From Medicago truncatula (taxonomy: Eukaryota > Streptophyta > Magnoliopsida > Fabales > Fabaceae): a stretch of DNA of 64,000 nt. Positions 23,101-33,001 of the stretch are shown here, piece by piece (position 1 is the stretch's first letter; each line of letters starts with the position of its first letter). The DNA is taken from NCBI RefSeq assembly GCF_003473485.1, contig NC_053046.1, positions 8,876,001 through 8,940,000 on the forward strand, in the 5' to 3' direction. The notes below the pieces were generated by a model. That model was not told the origin of the DNA, did no database searches, and saw only the letters and a list, made by a program, of their open reading frames with translations. The translations under genes were made by a program, and so were the position numbers.

Positions 23101-23879
23101 GCAGTTGGCTGTGGTGTTGTGCTTTGCATCTGTGGGTTTCGGAGGCTGTTTTGAGGTGCTAGCGGTGAGGTTTTTTGGGGCGTCTGCTGCTGTCTTCGGT
23201 TTCTGCAGCTGATGTGTGTTTTGTGTTGTGTTTTGCACTTGTTGAGAGCCGCTGTTGGTGTTTTGTCTGTGATAGTACTTTTTTCCTTCGCTAGTTTTGG
23301 GGATTGTTCTTTCAGGGAGCGTGTTTTTGTTGGCTGTCCTACTGCTACTTAGGACTAGGGGTTTTTTTATTGAGTTGTTATTTGGTGTTAGGTGTCCTCC
23401 TATATAAGGTACTTATTGTACTCTTTTTCCTCCTTTGCCGGTTAAGTGCACCTTGTGCTAGCCGTGCTTAAAAAAAAAAATGAGATGAAAGACTGATGCA
23501 GTTTTCATATTTACAGAATCTAGATACCCCGGTGATAATTATCCAAATTGGTTAACTTTCAGTTGTGAAGGTCCTTGTGTAACTTTTAAAGTTCCTCAAG
23601 TTGAAGGGAGAAACTTGAAGTCGATGATGTGCATTGTCTATACATCAACCCCAGATAACACAATATCAGATGGACTAAAAAATATGTTGGTTATAAATCA
23701 CACAATGAGGAGTGGCAGAATGTGGTATCAAATATAGCACCTATTTAATTGTCAAGAAAACAATAGTTTATCTCATATATGATGAAAATGAACCTGTTGT
23801 GAGGAGGAGCCCACAAAATGACTTGGAAGAAAATAGAAAGAAGAAAATTCGTGTAGAGATTAAACAGCCTGAAATGTAG
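20125..23879 (+). pseudogene. TIR-NBS-LRR (TMV-N type) resistance gene, truncated and broken
   Basis: The relic starts in the C-terminal part of the NB-ARC domain (SWHAFKQPSPRENFVGMSRN, GLPPALEVLGSYLFERG, then the winged-helix DIACFFIGMDRNDVIHI), so the TIR domain and P-loop are missing. A 2-bp insertion near 20427 shifts the frame; downstream GMHDLLTDMGREIIREKSPK is intact in another frame. Later exons are 20970-21245 (VVEGLALKLP, first leucine-rich repeats), about 21405-22226 (LRRs: MEKLKILNLSHSHHLTQTPD and LPNLEKLVLKDCPRL) and 23517-23879 (the post-LRR C-JID region, YPNWLTFSCEGPCVTFKVPQ). The LRR exon has a frameshift near 21850 and an in-frame TGA near 21981; the last exon has deletions. 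A LINE sits in the last intron. The gene cannot make a normal immune receptor. Confidence 0.9.
22369..23480 (+). mobile_element. 5'-truncated LINE (non-LTR retrotransposon), in the TNL pseudogene intron
   Basis: The insert begins inside reverse-transcriptase ORF2 (frame RRRFFVWEEHLLNALLEDL), then carries the zinc-binding zf-RVT module: KSMYKKLEG, LWKSPAPSKVIAFSWKMLLD, RIPTRTNLSRRNALPPE, ...HLFLHC...W. A frame change near 22900 precedes the end of the ORF (WLIWKARNDLIFKDKA). It ends with a 3' UTR and a 10-A tail at about 23470-23480 after GTGCTT. The 5' truncation and poly(A) are typical. I could not find a target-site duplication. Confidence 0.85.
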
Positions 23880-23899
23880 AGATTTTTTTGTTTACCATA

Positions 23900-24240
23900 T
23901 ATATATATTAACATGAATACTTGTAGCTTGACATGTGCAATCTTAAATATAGTTCAGTTTTGTTGACTGAACAAGCTTGTACCGGTAAACAACTGCAGTG
24001 TTCTTTGTCTGTGCATATATATGACTTTTGCTAAAAGAAGATCTTTCTATGTATTCATAATCATAATTACAAATTTTAATTACATATTGCCTAATATAAT
24101 AAATAAGTGTATGTATATAGAAAGAAAGGTAGAGTGGTCTATTTTACAATAAATATTTGCCCATTTTTGAAAAGCTTATTTGTCCTATAAGCATCTAAGT
24201 TGAATTTTGATTATGAAAGCATTGAGATGCCTTAATTTCC
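23900..24240 (+). repeat. Diverged copy of the AHK1 3' flank
   Basis: The stretch 23935-24230 parallels 14895-15190 in the same order and orientation: AAATATAGTTCA, then a GTAAAC and AGTGTT pair, TGTGCATAT, a TATGTATATAG-like run, and ATCTAAGTTGAATTTTGAT. Identity looks roughly 70-80 percent by eye with indels. It lies just after the resistance pseudogene. Confidence 0.65.
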
Positions 24241-24788
24241 TCTCCTTAGTATATAGGTAGGATATCAAATTGATGAAATAGAATAAACTGTTTCACTGCA
24301 TTAAACAGTAATTTCTCTTTCTCAGCCTATATACCTATTGCGATAGTTACTAGGATGATGATCAATTCATCTTATATAATGCCAATATTATCAAAGTCCA
24401 TATATACTGTACTCAATGTTATCCAAAACTTTTAGAATCCCTATTTTATTTTTTTCCAACTTACTAGCTCATTTCTTTATGACTTAAGATATAGATATTG
24501 ACCATGATCCATTTTTGTATTAACCAAAGGTATATGTGAAAAATTAAAAAGACTTTGTAATATGGATTTGAGTAAACTGGATTCAACAATTGGACTAACT
24601 TCCCCTCAAAAACAATCGTAATTTTTACTTATGTTGGAATTTTCTAAGAAATGAAATATAATACAGACATATTGATATTGCCAACGAAATTTGAGATTTT
24701 ACGTGCTAATATCAAATAATTATTCACCTCATTTCATACAATTAAGCTTCTACAAAAAGAATAAATAACAACTTTTAATCATCAAATA
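24241..24788. other. Spacer upstream of the tRNA pair
   Basis: AT-rich spacer with no gene recognised. Confidence 0.5.
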
Positions 24789-24860
24789 GTCGTTGTAGTA
24801 TAGTGGTAAGTATTCCCGCCTGTCACGCGGGTGACCCGGGTTCGATCCCCGGCAACGGCG
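24789..24860 (+). tRNA. tRNA-Asp (anticodon GUC)
   Basis: A 72-nt cloverleaf with acceptor stem GTCGTTG pairing CAACGGC, D-loop TAGTATAGTGGTAAGTA, anticodon loop CTGTCAC with GTC, and T arm GGGTTCGATCCCC. No intron. A TTTT run, the usual RNA polymerase III stop, follows directly. All parts match the conserved plant nuclear tRNA-Asp. Confidence 0.97.
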
Positions 24861-24917
24861 TTTTATAACCTTTTTTATTTTATTTTTCAAATTAAAATAT
24901 GAAAAAATTATTATAAC

Positions 24918-24991
24918 TGGCCCATGCAGGTTTCGAACCTGCGACCTTCGCGTTATTAGCACGACGCTCTAACCAACTGAGCTAATGGGCC
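24918..24991 (-). tRNA. tRNA-Ile (anticodon AAU)
   Basis: On the minus strand a 74-nt cloverleaf starts GGCCCATTAGCTCAGTTGGT, has anticodon loop CTAATAA with AAT, T arm GCAGGTTCGAAACCTGC and ends GGGCC plus discriminator A. No intron. It faces the tRNA-Asp gene, the 3' ends 57 bp apart. Confidence 0.97.
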
Positions 24992-25066
24992 ATTTGAATA
25001 TTGTGTGAGGAAAATATTATTTATTTAATAAATAGAATACATCCACTTCCACTTATTAATTTTCAA

Positions 25067-25182
25067 GAGAAATGCTAAGGACAAACTCTCAAACACACTC
25101 TTTCAACACACTCCAATAACATGTTGACACATCATCCCCGTGTTGAAAGAGTGTGTTTGAGAGTTTGTCCTTAGCATTTCTC
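25067..25182. mobile_element. MITE, 116 bp, with perfect 43-bp inverted ends
   Basis: Both ends read GAGAAATGCTAAGGACAAAC on opposite strands, and the match continues without a mismatch for about 43 bp. TAATTTTCAA flanks it at 25057-25066 and 25183-25192. The 9-10 bp duplication points to a Mutator-like origin. Perfect arms and flanks make it one of the youngest insertions here. Confidence 0.88.
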
Positions 25183-25192
25183 TAATTTTCAA

Positions 25193-25563
25193 TCATTTAT
25201 CTTTCTTTTTAATCATCAATCAACCCTGTTTATTTCAGGGGATTGTCACCTTATACTTATATTTACACTGTTAAATTTGTGATTTGTTTCAATTTTTAAA
25301 TTTAAATTGGTTTGGTTTATCATTCAACACCACTTATGGGTATTTTATTTAACAATTCTCAATTCCAAAAGTGGATCAAAAGACACTAAACAATAAAATG
25401 TAAATTAAATTTAAGCAGTATATGATTTTATTTTATTTTGAAATGGGTGAGCATGCAGTATATATATATATATATGCTTCTGAGCTTCACAACTTATATA
25501 GTACATGATGGCATGTTTTTTATGAGAAACAAATAAAGTACAATTTAATGTAGTAATAATATT
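25193..25563. other. Spacer and 3' UTR of the ascorbate peroxidase gene
   Basis: AT-rich sequence with a TA dinucleotide run near 25461-25474. It contains the 3' flank of the minus-strand peroxidase gene. Confidence 0.5.
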
Positions 25564-28315
25564 TCAATTGATTTTTTTGTTCAGCTCAAGTAAGTAACCC
25601 AGCACCACAACAGTTGAGGCAATAACCATTCCTAAAGCTGCCTTAGCCAATTGGGAACGATAACTGCAACTGGGATTGAAGCCTAATTCAGAGAGTTTCT
25701 TGTGTGATGTTGCATAATCTCTGAAAAATGCATTCTCATCCTAGTAAAATTCAAAATCATTATTAGCCACACAAAAATACATAATACTATAGTATAAAAT
25801 AAAATAGAGAACAAAAGAAAATATATATAGTAAAGACAAAACCTTAGCATAGAGTTCAACATATTTGCGGAACGCAGGATCATCAACTAGAGCCTTATCT
25901 GTGGGAAGCTTCAATAAATCGTTTGATTCCAATTTCATTAGTTCCCTGTTTATGTTAATATTGTATTAAATATCAAATATTCATACATAATACACTATTT
26001 TAAATAAACAAATTAACAAATCATCTTACACAAAATAAGAGTTATCAAACTTGAGAGGGTCTCTAGTCCATTGACCTTCAAAGTTAGAGCGATCTTTATG
26101 TGCCTTACCCTTATCAATTGAAATGAACGATATTAAATTAAATTTATATATTCTTCATCAAATGAATAAATATAGGAAAATGATTTATGGTACGACACGA
26201 TTTCTTCATGATTTATAGTTTATTTATACTTCTATTCGTTTTAATAAATAAAAATGGTTTCTAGTTGTTTGCTTTAACCAAAAAGTGATTAAAAAAACAA
26301 TTTTTAGTATTTTATGTGCTTTTAACAACAAGACTTTGATGATGAGTATTTAAATCTAAATCGATATAAAAAAATAAAATAAAAAAATTGGTCAAGTAAT
26401 TTAGTGGCTGAAACTCACATTTAAAATGTAAAATATGGTTTTTGGGTTTGAACCCCGGACCTTACATATATTATGCACTGTCATTATCAACTGAGTTAAG
26501 CTCACGGGGACCTTCCATATATATGTAGATTTAAATACCCATTATCATTGCTTTGTTGGTAAAAGCATATAAAATACTAGATATCATATTTTTTAATTAA
26601 AGCAAAACACTAGAAATTCTTTTTATTTTACTTAAAATTACTAGAAATAAAAAACAAAGCTAGAAATCATGAAGCGAACAACTAATTAAGGAACAAAAGG
26701 CAAGTAGAAGTTGTTTTCGTGGTATATAGCATTACTCATAAATATAATAAACAAAGGAAGTGTTTGAATTATGGTTGGTAATTAATTTGTACCAAAGTGT
26801 GGCCTCCAGAGAGAGCTACAATGTCTTTATCAGTGAGACCCATGCGATAAAAGATCTCTCTTAAATGTGATGCGCCTGAAATATAATATATAGTTTTTCA
26901 TATGATAAATGAAATACTTAGTTTAAGTAATTTTGAGTTAAGTTTCAAGATTGAACAACATGATTTAATTACCTTGTTTGGCATCTGGAAGGCGACCTTC
27001 TTGTGGAGATTCCAATGAATCCTAATTCAAAATAAAACACCTCATATTACTACTATAATAGTATAATAAAGATAGATTGTTACTGAAATCATGAGGCTAA
27101 TTAAACAAAGCATGATTAGTATTGCATTGAATGATGAATGTACCTTTCTTCCGGGAACAAACTGAATAGTTGGACCACCAGTGACCTCTACAGCCACAAC
27201 CCCAGCTAGCTGAAATACATACAAATATTTCTTCTTACATAATACTTCCTCCGTCCCAAATTGTATCTCACTTTAGAAAAAATATTCATCCCAAATTATA
27301 TGTCGCTTTACAATACCGATGAAAAATTAATATTATTTTTCCTATTATATTATTAACTATTTATTGCTCTCTTCTTTCAATTCCTTCATTTATCTTTCCA
27401 ATATCATTTATTGAGGACAATTTTGTAAAACAACTCATAATATCTCTTTCCTACACAATATTAATTATATTTCTTAATATGTGTGTGAAATGCCCAAAAC
27501 GTCATACAATTTGGGACGGAGGGAGTATAATACATACATGTAACACCCTTTTTTTTTATGTGTGACAATTGGGTTGATCATGTGCAAAAATATGGTTAAT
27601 TCAGATCAATAAAGGATTAATTCAATTCATAATCAAATTTGTGGTTAATTTAACTACATGTCAGACCTTTGACAAAAAAAACTAATCATATTTTCGCATG
27701 TGATTCTATAGACGTTCAAGTGTATGAAAAACTCGACGTCCATGAAACATTTTTGTACATAACATGACTCCAATCGACATGTTAATGTCTTTATTATAAA
27801 TTATTACAGAAAAGAAAAAAAAAAGTTATAAAATAACCTGGTAAAGGTCCGCATATGAAACTTTGGGGTGTTTAACCTTCACTTCCTCTGTTTCACAAAA
27901 CAAAAAATAATAACGATAACGATTAATAAGCAAAAAATTGGAGATTATTAATTTAAGTCAAAAATTAAGGTCATCACTGTCTTACTGACCACATAATTCA
28001 ACGGCTGTTTTCAAGCCCTTGTTAGCAGCATGGTTCAGCTCTTGTTGATTCCTGATAGAACCATTTGGACCCCCTGTTCTTGTTTTTGCGTCGTATGTAC
28101 CAGCATCATGCCACCTATAAATCAATATTATATGTTATACAATTTATGTATATGTTTTATAGTAAAAGGTTTGTAAAGTTGAAATTATTGTAACAAACGT
28201 ACGCTAATCGTAGCATGAGAGGAGCACATTTTTTATTAGTGATAAAAGAACGAAGATCGCGACGAACCTCCTCGATTTCTTTAACATACTCTGCATCAAC
28301 TGCATATTTAGCCAT
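25564..28315 (-). CDS. Membrane-anchored ascorbate peroxidase (APX3/APX5 type), 9 exons, 281 aa
   Basis: Exons in transcript order: 28203-28315, 27990-28114, 27838-27887, 27144-27209, 26973-27021, 26793-26875, 26030-26109, 25843-25945, 25564-25740; all phases join, giving 281 residues. The start is the ATG at 28315 ([16 protein letters not shown]), which aligns with the family start. Class I peroxidase signatures: [16 protein letters not shown] (distal Arg, Trp, His), [30 protein letters not shown] (proximal His ligand) and [15 protein letters not shown] (proximal Trp). After the catalytic domain comes a C-terminal membrane segment ([18 protein letters not shown]) and a short basic tail, as in the peroxisomal membrane APX group. 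It would use ascorbate to remove H2O2 at the peroxisome membrane facing the cytosol. Introns carry a Stowaway MITE and an inverted-repeat element. The tail KKIN is less basic than in Arabidopsis, so targeting is inferred. Confidence 0.95.
26204..26674. mobile_element. Long inverted repeat (about 155-bp arms) in APX intron 6
   Basis: The left arm (about 26204-26360) and right arm (about 26524-26674) are diverged reverse complements: TTCATGATTTATAG against TTCATGATTTCTAG, GGTTTCTAGTTGTTTGCTTT against ATTTCTAGTGTTTTGCTTTA, and GTATTTAAATCTA in both. The loop between the arms holds a SINE-like sequence. This looks like an old MITE; no flank duplication was established. Confidence 0.6.
26425..26513 (-). 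mobile_element. tRNA-derived SINE-like copy in APX intron 6
   Basis: On the minus strand: GTCCCCGTGAGCTTAACTCA (A-box region), a middle GTGCATAATATATG, and GGTCCGGGGTTCAAACCC (B-box). It aligns with the two better copies at 29260 and 46799 but lacks a clear poly(A) and target duplication. Confidence 0.55.
27245..27525. mobile_element. Stowaway-type MITE, 281 bp, in APX intron 3
   Basis: Ends CTTCCTCCGTCCCAAATTGT and its mirror CTCCCTCCGTCCCAAATTGT (complement of the right end), flanked by TA at 27243-27244 and 27526-27527. The CTCCCTCCGTCCC terminus and TA duplication are diagnostic of Stowaway (Tc1/mariner) MITEs. Confidence 0.92.
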
Positions 28316-28377
28316 ACTTGCAAGGCTTTGGTTAATTTCTGAGAGACCAACCAAGATCTATATTGAAGCTAGAAGTA

Positions 28378-28381
<4 letters not shown>

Positions 28382-28408
<27 letters not shown>

Positions 28409-28409
28409 G
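28382..28409. repeat. (GA)n microsatellite in the APX leader or promoter
   Basis: About 14 GA units lie 67 bp before the peroxidase start codon, so they read as CT on its coding strand. CT-rich runs at this position are frequent in plant 5' leaders. Confidence 0.95.
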
Positions 28410-29242
28410 GTTATATGAAGGGGTTGGTTAATATTGGTTGATTTATAAGAAGAGAATGAAGAAGATGTTGATTATGCTAACATGCATGCATGCAAGTAAA
28501 GGATATATTTCATTCTTTTCATTGCTTTGCTTTGCTGCAACAAGACGAAAAGTAGATTATTATTATTATAATACTAGTGGATGTGCCCTTTTATCCACAT
28601 TTTCTCTTGTATTTTATTGTATATTATTGTAAAATATTTATTTAGTTTAATTAAATTCATTTTTTTTCTAAGAGATGTTAGCTCAATAGTTGTAAAATAT
28701 TATTGTAAAATATCTATACCATTTATTTAGTTTAATGATAATTTTGTGCAGAAAAAAGTCTGACCAAGAGTTAGTTAATTAATGGATAGTTACCTTTCAA
28801 GTTTTTTTATTTTTATTTTGAGAGAAGTTACCTTTCAAGTTCATTTACATAATGGTATAGATAAATGCACCAAATGACCTTCACATTTCTAACTTATATA
28901 TACAATAAAACCCGTTAAAAACGATCAACAAGTTCAATCTAATGGAATGAGTTAGACTCTTACAATATCGTCTAACGGAATGAGCTAGACTCTCACAATA
29001 TCGCATATCAAGGCTCAAATATAAAATTAATATTTACATTTAGTACCGGCACATCTTGAATAGAATTATTATTATTTTGTTACATTCAAATAGAATTATC
29101 TATAATGCATAAAATATAATGGAAAACCAAAACAACAAAAAACTATTAAAAACGACCATCAAAGAAGGTTACAAAGGCAACATAGAATATCTAGTCATAA
29201 TATGTGGAGGCGCTTAAAGTCAGTTTCAAAAACCAACTAAAG
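28410..29242. other. Spacer with a 2 x 33-bp tandem repeat
   Basis: At 28938-28970 and 28971-29003 two copies of a 33-bp unit (TCTAAYGGAATGAGYTAGAC and onward) stand head to tail with a few mismatches. Nothing else recognised. Confidence 0.6.
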
Positions 29243-29259
29243 ATATTGTAAGTTACAAC

Positions 29260-29361
29260 TTTTTTTTTTTTTTTTGTAGTGGTTAGAATTTGAATCTCGT
29301 ACCTTGCATATTTTATGCATTGTCCCAATCAAATGAGTTATACTCACGAGGACAAAAAATT
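29260..29361 (-). mobile_element. tRNA-derived SINE, about 100 bp, with 17-bp target duplication
   Basis: On the minus strand the copy has a tRNA-like head (GAGTATAACTCATTTGATTG), the shared middle GACAATGCATAAAATATGCA, a B-box-like GAGATTCAAATTC and a poly(A) tail (T run at 29260-29275 on plus). ATATTGTAAGTTACAAC flanks it at 29243-29259 and 29362-29378, a textbook retroposition signature. Confidence 0.82.
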
Positions 29362-29378
29362 ATATTGTAAGTTACAAC

Positions 29379-30269
29379 ATTTGTTATTGAGTAAACAAAA
29401 TAAAACCTGTAATATTGTGGTTTTATGTTAACATTAAGTTGAATATTATAAAATCAAAATTGTTCTATATATGAACAACATATTGCATATCAAAGCAAAT
29501 TCTTTATCACTCCAAACCACAATGTTTCTATCTCAAACCACAAAATCACTTTATCACTCCACAAAAATTTATATTAAAACCAATATAATTTTAGGGTTCT
29601 TCGGCATCTTCTTCTCCTCTTTCTAATTCTTGAAACAAAGAACTGAAGTATCAATCTTTTAATGTGGTTAGTGGTAGATCAATAAAATAAATTCAATTAG
29701 GACAAGAAAATAATATATAATACGCCATGAAAGAGAAGAAAAAAAATACCATTATGGAACGTGCTAAATCGCCAACGAAAGTTAAAATTAATTCTCCTCC
29801 CTTCATTTCACAACAAATGTTACATTTGTTCATTTCATACAGATTAAAATATATATAAATAGAAGAAATAGAATAATGATTTTAGTAAGTTAATATTATT
29901 ATCAAACATTTTTGGACTTACCATTATCAGAAATATAAACCGATATATTATGACTTGAAAATGATGCACATAGAGTTAATTAGAGGTACATTTGAGAAAT
30001 TAATACTCCGGTTTTTGTAAGCAAAAAAAGACCCAAATTTGGTGGCCTAAAAAATAAACAAAAGTCGTCAAATTCAACTTTATTTAATGTTATTGTTCCA
30101 AAGCTACCCCTCAAATTCTCCCATTTTCCAAGATAAGCGCATAGTCCCAACATAAATTGAATGTGATTATTATCGTAGTGGTGACTATTTTGGTAATTAT
30201 AAACTTCTTTTTTAATAAAACTAAAATTGTAAACTAATTTCTTAATATTAGACTGTAAACTAAGACTGC
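29379..30269. other. Spacer, nothing recognised
   Basis: AT-rich sequence; the one longer minus-strand frame (29980-30363) overlaps the end of the LINE relic and shows no known domain in its AT-rich half. Confidence 0.5.
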
Positions 30270-31085
30270 AATTATATATAATCTCTTTAAGGATTTGAAA
30301 ACAATGGAGGGAACATGTGTAGCAGAAAATCTCTTGAAAGTTCATCTCCTTAGCAAGTACCAACCCACGGTAATTGGCACAAAGCTTAGCAAGGAGGATG
30401 TCAAATACGTCTGCAAAGCAACCTGAAAAACCTGCAATCCAACACCTAGTCTAGTGGCGAAGTAAACCTCCAAATCCTACTATGATGAAATTTCCTAAGC
30501 AATTGCCATCAACATTAAGAATGATAAAAGATTGATTAAAAGAGTTCCATTGAACTCATTTATCTACAATCGTTGGGGTTGAAGAGTTAGAGAAGCGAGA
30601 TTTAAGAGTGGCAGACAAGTTGCGAGCTTCCACGACAAGACGGTAGGTAGGGATAGAAATATTAGAGAAGCAGCTAGAATTTTGATTTCTCCAAGACCAC
30701 CACACTCCTACGGCGAAGATATTGGAAGATTGGGAGGTGAGTCCTTGCCTAAGCCAACACAAAGCATCTGTGTTAGAGAAAAACTCAACAAAGCTGAAGC
30801 CCAGAGCATGCCAGAGGTTGGTGGAGGTTGTGCAGTATCATGTGCAATGAAGTAAGGTTTCTTCAAAGTAAGAGCAGTGAGGACAAAGAGCGTTCCACTA
30901 CTAGAAAAAGCAAAATTAGCGAGGAAAATTTGTGACGAAAAAAATGAAATTCCTCACAAATTCCTTGGTCGCAAAATTTAGTGACGGAATTAGAGAGGGA
31001 TTTTACATTTTCCCTCACTAAATTTCCCTCACTAATTTTTGTTTTTTTAGTAGTGTTCGAAGCAAATGCTTGAGAAGAGCGCGAA
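30270..31085 (-). pseudogene. LINE-derived zf-RVT plus RNase H relic
   Basis: Read on the minus strand: CPHCSYFEETLLH and LWHALG (zinc-binding reverse-transcriptase module), LCWLRQGLTSQSSNIFAVGV, WWSWRNQNSSCF, then an RNase H-like domain starting ILNVDGNCLGN with GFGGLLR, AGFSGCF, LAKLCANYRGLVLAKEM. The order matches plant LINE ORF2 C-termini. Several stops and frame changes interrupt it. A CACTA MITE is inserted at 30896-31055, within the relic, whose sequence continues to about 31085. Confidence 0.8.
30896..31055. mobile_element. CACTA (En/Spm) MITE, 160 bp
   Basis: Begins CACTACTAGAAAAAGCAAAA and ends TTTTTTTAGTAGTG, the mirrored terminus. TTC lies at both 30893-30895 and 31056-31058, the 3-bp target duplication of CACTA elements. 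Internal inverted words such as TTAGTGACGGAATTAG are also present. Confidence 0.92.
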
Positions 31086-31172
31086 ACTTTTTAAGTAAAA
31101 ATGAATAATATATTATGTACTAATAATACTATTATATTAAATTTTGTACTTTGATTAAATTATAAACTTACC

Positions 31173-31220
31173 AACATTTTTAGTATTTTAATCCTTAAAA
31201 AAAACATTTTTAGTATTTTA
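31173..31220 (+). repeat. Micro-insertion with 18-bp flanking repeats
   Basis: AACATTTTTAGTATTTTA occurs at 31173-31190 and 31203-31220 around the 12-bp ATCCTTAAAAAA. The core resembles the tail GTGCTTAAAAAAAAAA of the LINE at 22369-23480. Confidence 0.6.
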
Positions 31221-33001
31221 AACGTATCAGTTTACACAGACTTTTCGCATATTTAAATTCATTATTGTAAACCAGAAAGAAAAAATGATGTCATATATAA
31301 AATTCTTTTAAAATGTCATGTCAAATATCAAAATAGAGCTTAATCTTATTAACAACATATTAGTTCGTTAGTATATTTCAACACATGTTAAATTACTTAT
31401 TTAAATATTTTCATATGAAGTAAGCTAACAAATCATACTTGATTTTTAAAATGTGATATTCAAACTTAAAAAATAAGTCTATAACAAACTACAGATTATA
31501 CTTAAACCTTAAAATTATTTTACCAAATTTTATACTTTAAAAAGTTTAATTCGATCCAACTTATTTTCAAATCTACTTAAAGATACGTGAAGTTAGATAA
31601 TTTAGCTTATAAATAAAGTCAAGAGAGTACTTGTGAGAGGTAAGTAATTCTTAATTCAGTTAGTGACCACCATGAGTTTCATAGTTTGCATTTTGAAAAA
31701 GCAAATACCTTTGGTTTAGTAGAAAACAAGTTTTTGGAAACAAATTCCCATACCATAGTGCATACCACTAAAATTAAACACAGCAATTTTCTAATCTAAA
31801 GTTCTTTATGCATAACATCCGTCCGTGGATCCCATCTGGCACTGCCACCTTTGTTCTGTGGCCTTTACCTTCTCCTTATGCACGATCCTTCACGTTCTAT
31901 AAAGAGCATTCACTCATTAATTTTACTTATTATAAGACCCCAAATCCATAGTAAAATTACACCATCTCTCCTTGGTAAGACTTGGTTCAACCCACAAATA
32001 TTGATATTGTTAAGTTGAATATTTTTGTTGAAGTTTCAACTAAAAATCTTAAAATTATGTGTGTGAGTTTCGACAATAATTTTCATTTTGTCTATCGACT
32101 AAGTGTATGTTTTGATATTACGATGTATATATTAAAATTATGGTGATCTATCGTGATTTTTCAAAAACTACACTTTATAGTTTCTACCAAATCATTGTGG
32201 GATTCAACTTGTGTGACATTGTGGTGGAAATATCACATACTATTGCCCAACCACAATGTAGCACGTAGAATTTTTTATTTTCTTCTCTCTTTCACAAAGC
32301 ATTTTTGTTTTATTTAAAAATGAGAAATTCATCTGTCGCATTGGGGTTGAACAATGTTATGTGACATCCCTTCCATAATATCACACAAGTGAAATCCATC
32401 ATCAATATGGATCACCTTGATTCTGGTATACTATCGTGATGCCGCTAAAAAAATTATGCTTTCCCTATAAGAAGGGGGGTATTTTGGTCAGAAAATAAAA
32501 TCAAATATCCAAAATAAAAATAAAAAACAGTCCTTTTTTATTACAAGCTCTCTTCCCAATGTCTCCTTGTCTCAAAAACAAGTACTACTAGTACCTAAAA
32601 AAACACCTATCACTATTTCCTTTCTCCATTCTTCCCCTGCACCTCCACTACACAGACATAACCCAAACCATAATAACCTTTCCTTAAACAAAACCACATT
32701 GCCTTGTTGATGAAGATGTTTCAGATTCAAGTTTTCAACCACAAAACAGACAACTACACTAGTGTTACTAAACTGTCCTAGTTAAAGTTCTTGTTTTTTT
32801 CCACACCCATAAAACAAAAAGAAATCAACTTTTCCACTTGCCAACAAAAATCAAAGTTCAAGACAATCACTTTTTGCAGAAACCACTACACTACCCTCTA
32901 CCCATCTTCACTTCTGATCTCAACATGAGTTCAAAACCATAAAAAAAAAAAAAAAAACCATTTTTATTGTGTTTTCTTTGATCTAGTTGAAGAAAAAGAA
33001 A
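31221..33001. other. Spacer and 5' region of the DUF632 gene
   Basis: No gene recognised. Part of 32500-33001 is pyrimidine- and A-rich leader-like sequence with an A17 run at 32941-32957. Confidence 0.5.
32925..32942 (+). promoter_or_regulatory. Short uORF before the DUF632 gene
   Basis: ATG at 32925 encodes MSSKP and stops at 32940-32942, 59 bp before the main start. It counts only if transcription starts upstream, which is likely given the leader-like sequence. Confidence 0.35.

Noticed and set aside
24750-24962. 70-residue minus-strand frame across the tRNA genes
   Set aside because: It overlaps both tRNA genes and includes their antisense translation.
28316-28354. N-terminal extension of the peroxidase to a TTG codon
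   Set aside because: Plant nuclear genes rarely start at TTG, and the family start aligns with ATG at 28315.
28617-28734. Apparent duplication of TATTGTAAAATAT and ATTTATTTAGTTTAAT
   Set aside because: Copies are imperfect and rearranged; not enough to claim an insertion with target duplication.
32987-33001. Upstream TTG start for the DUF632 gene
   Set aside because: The ATG at 33002 gives the conserved MGCC lipidation start.
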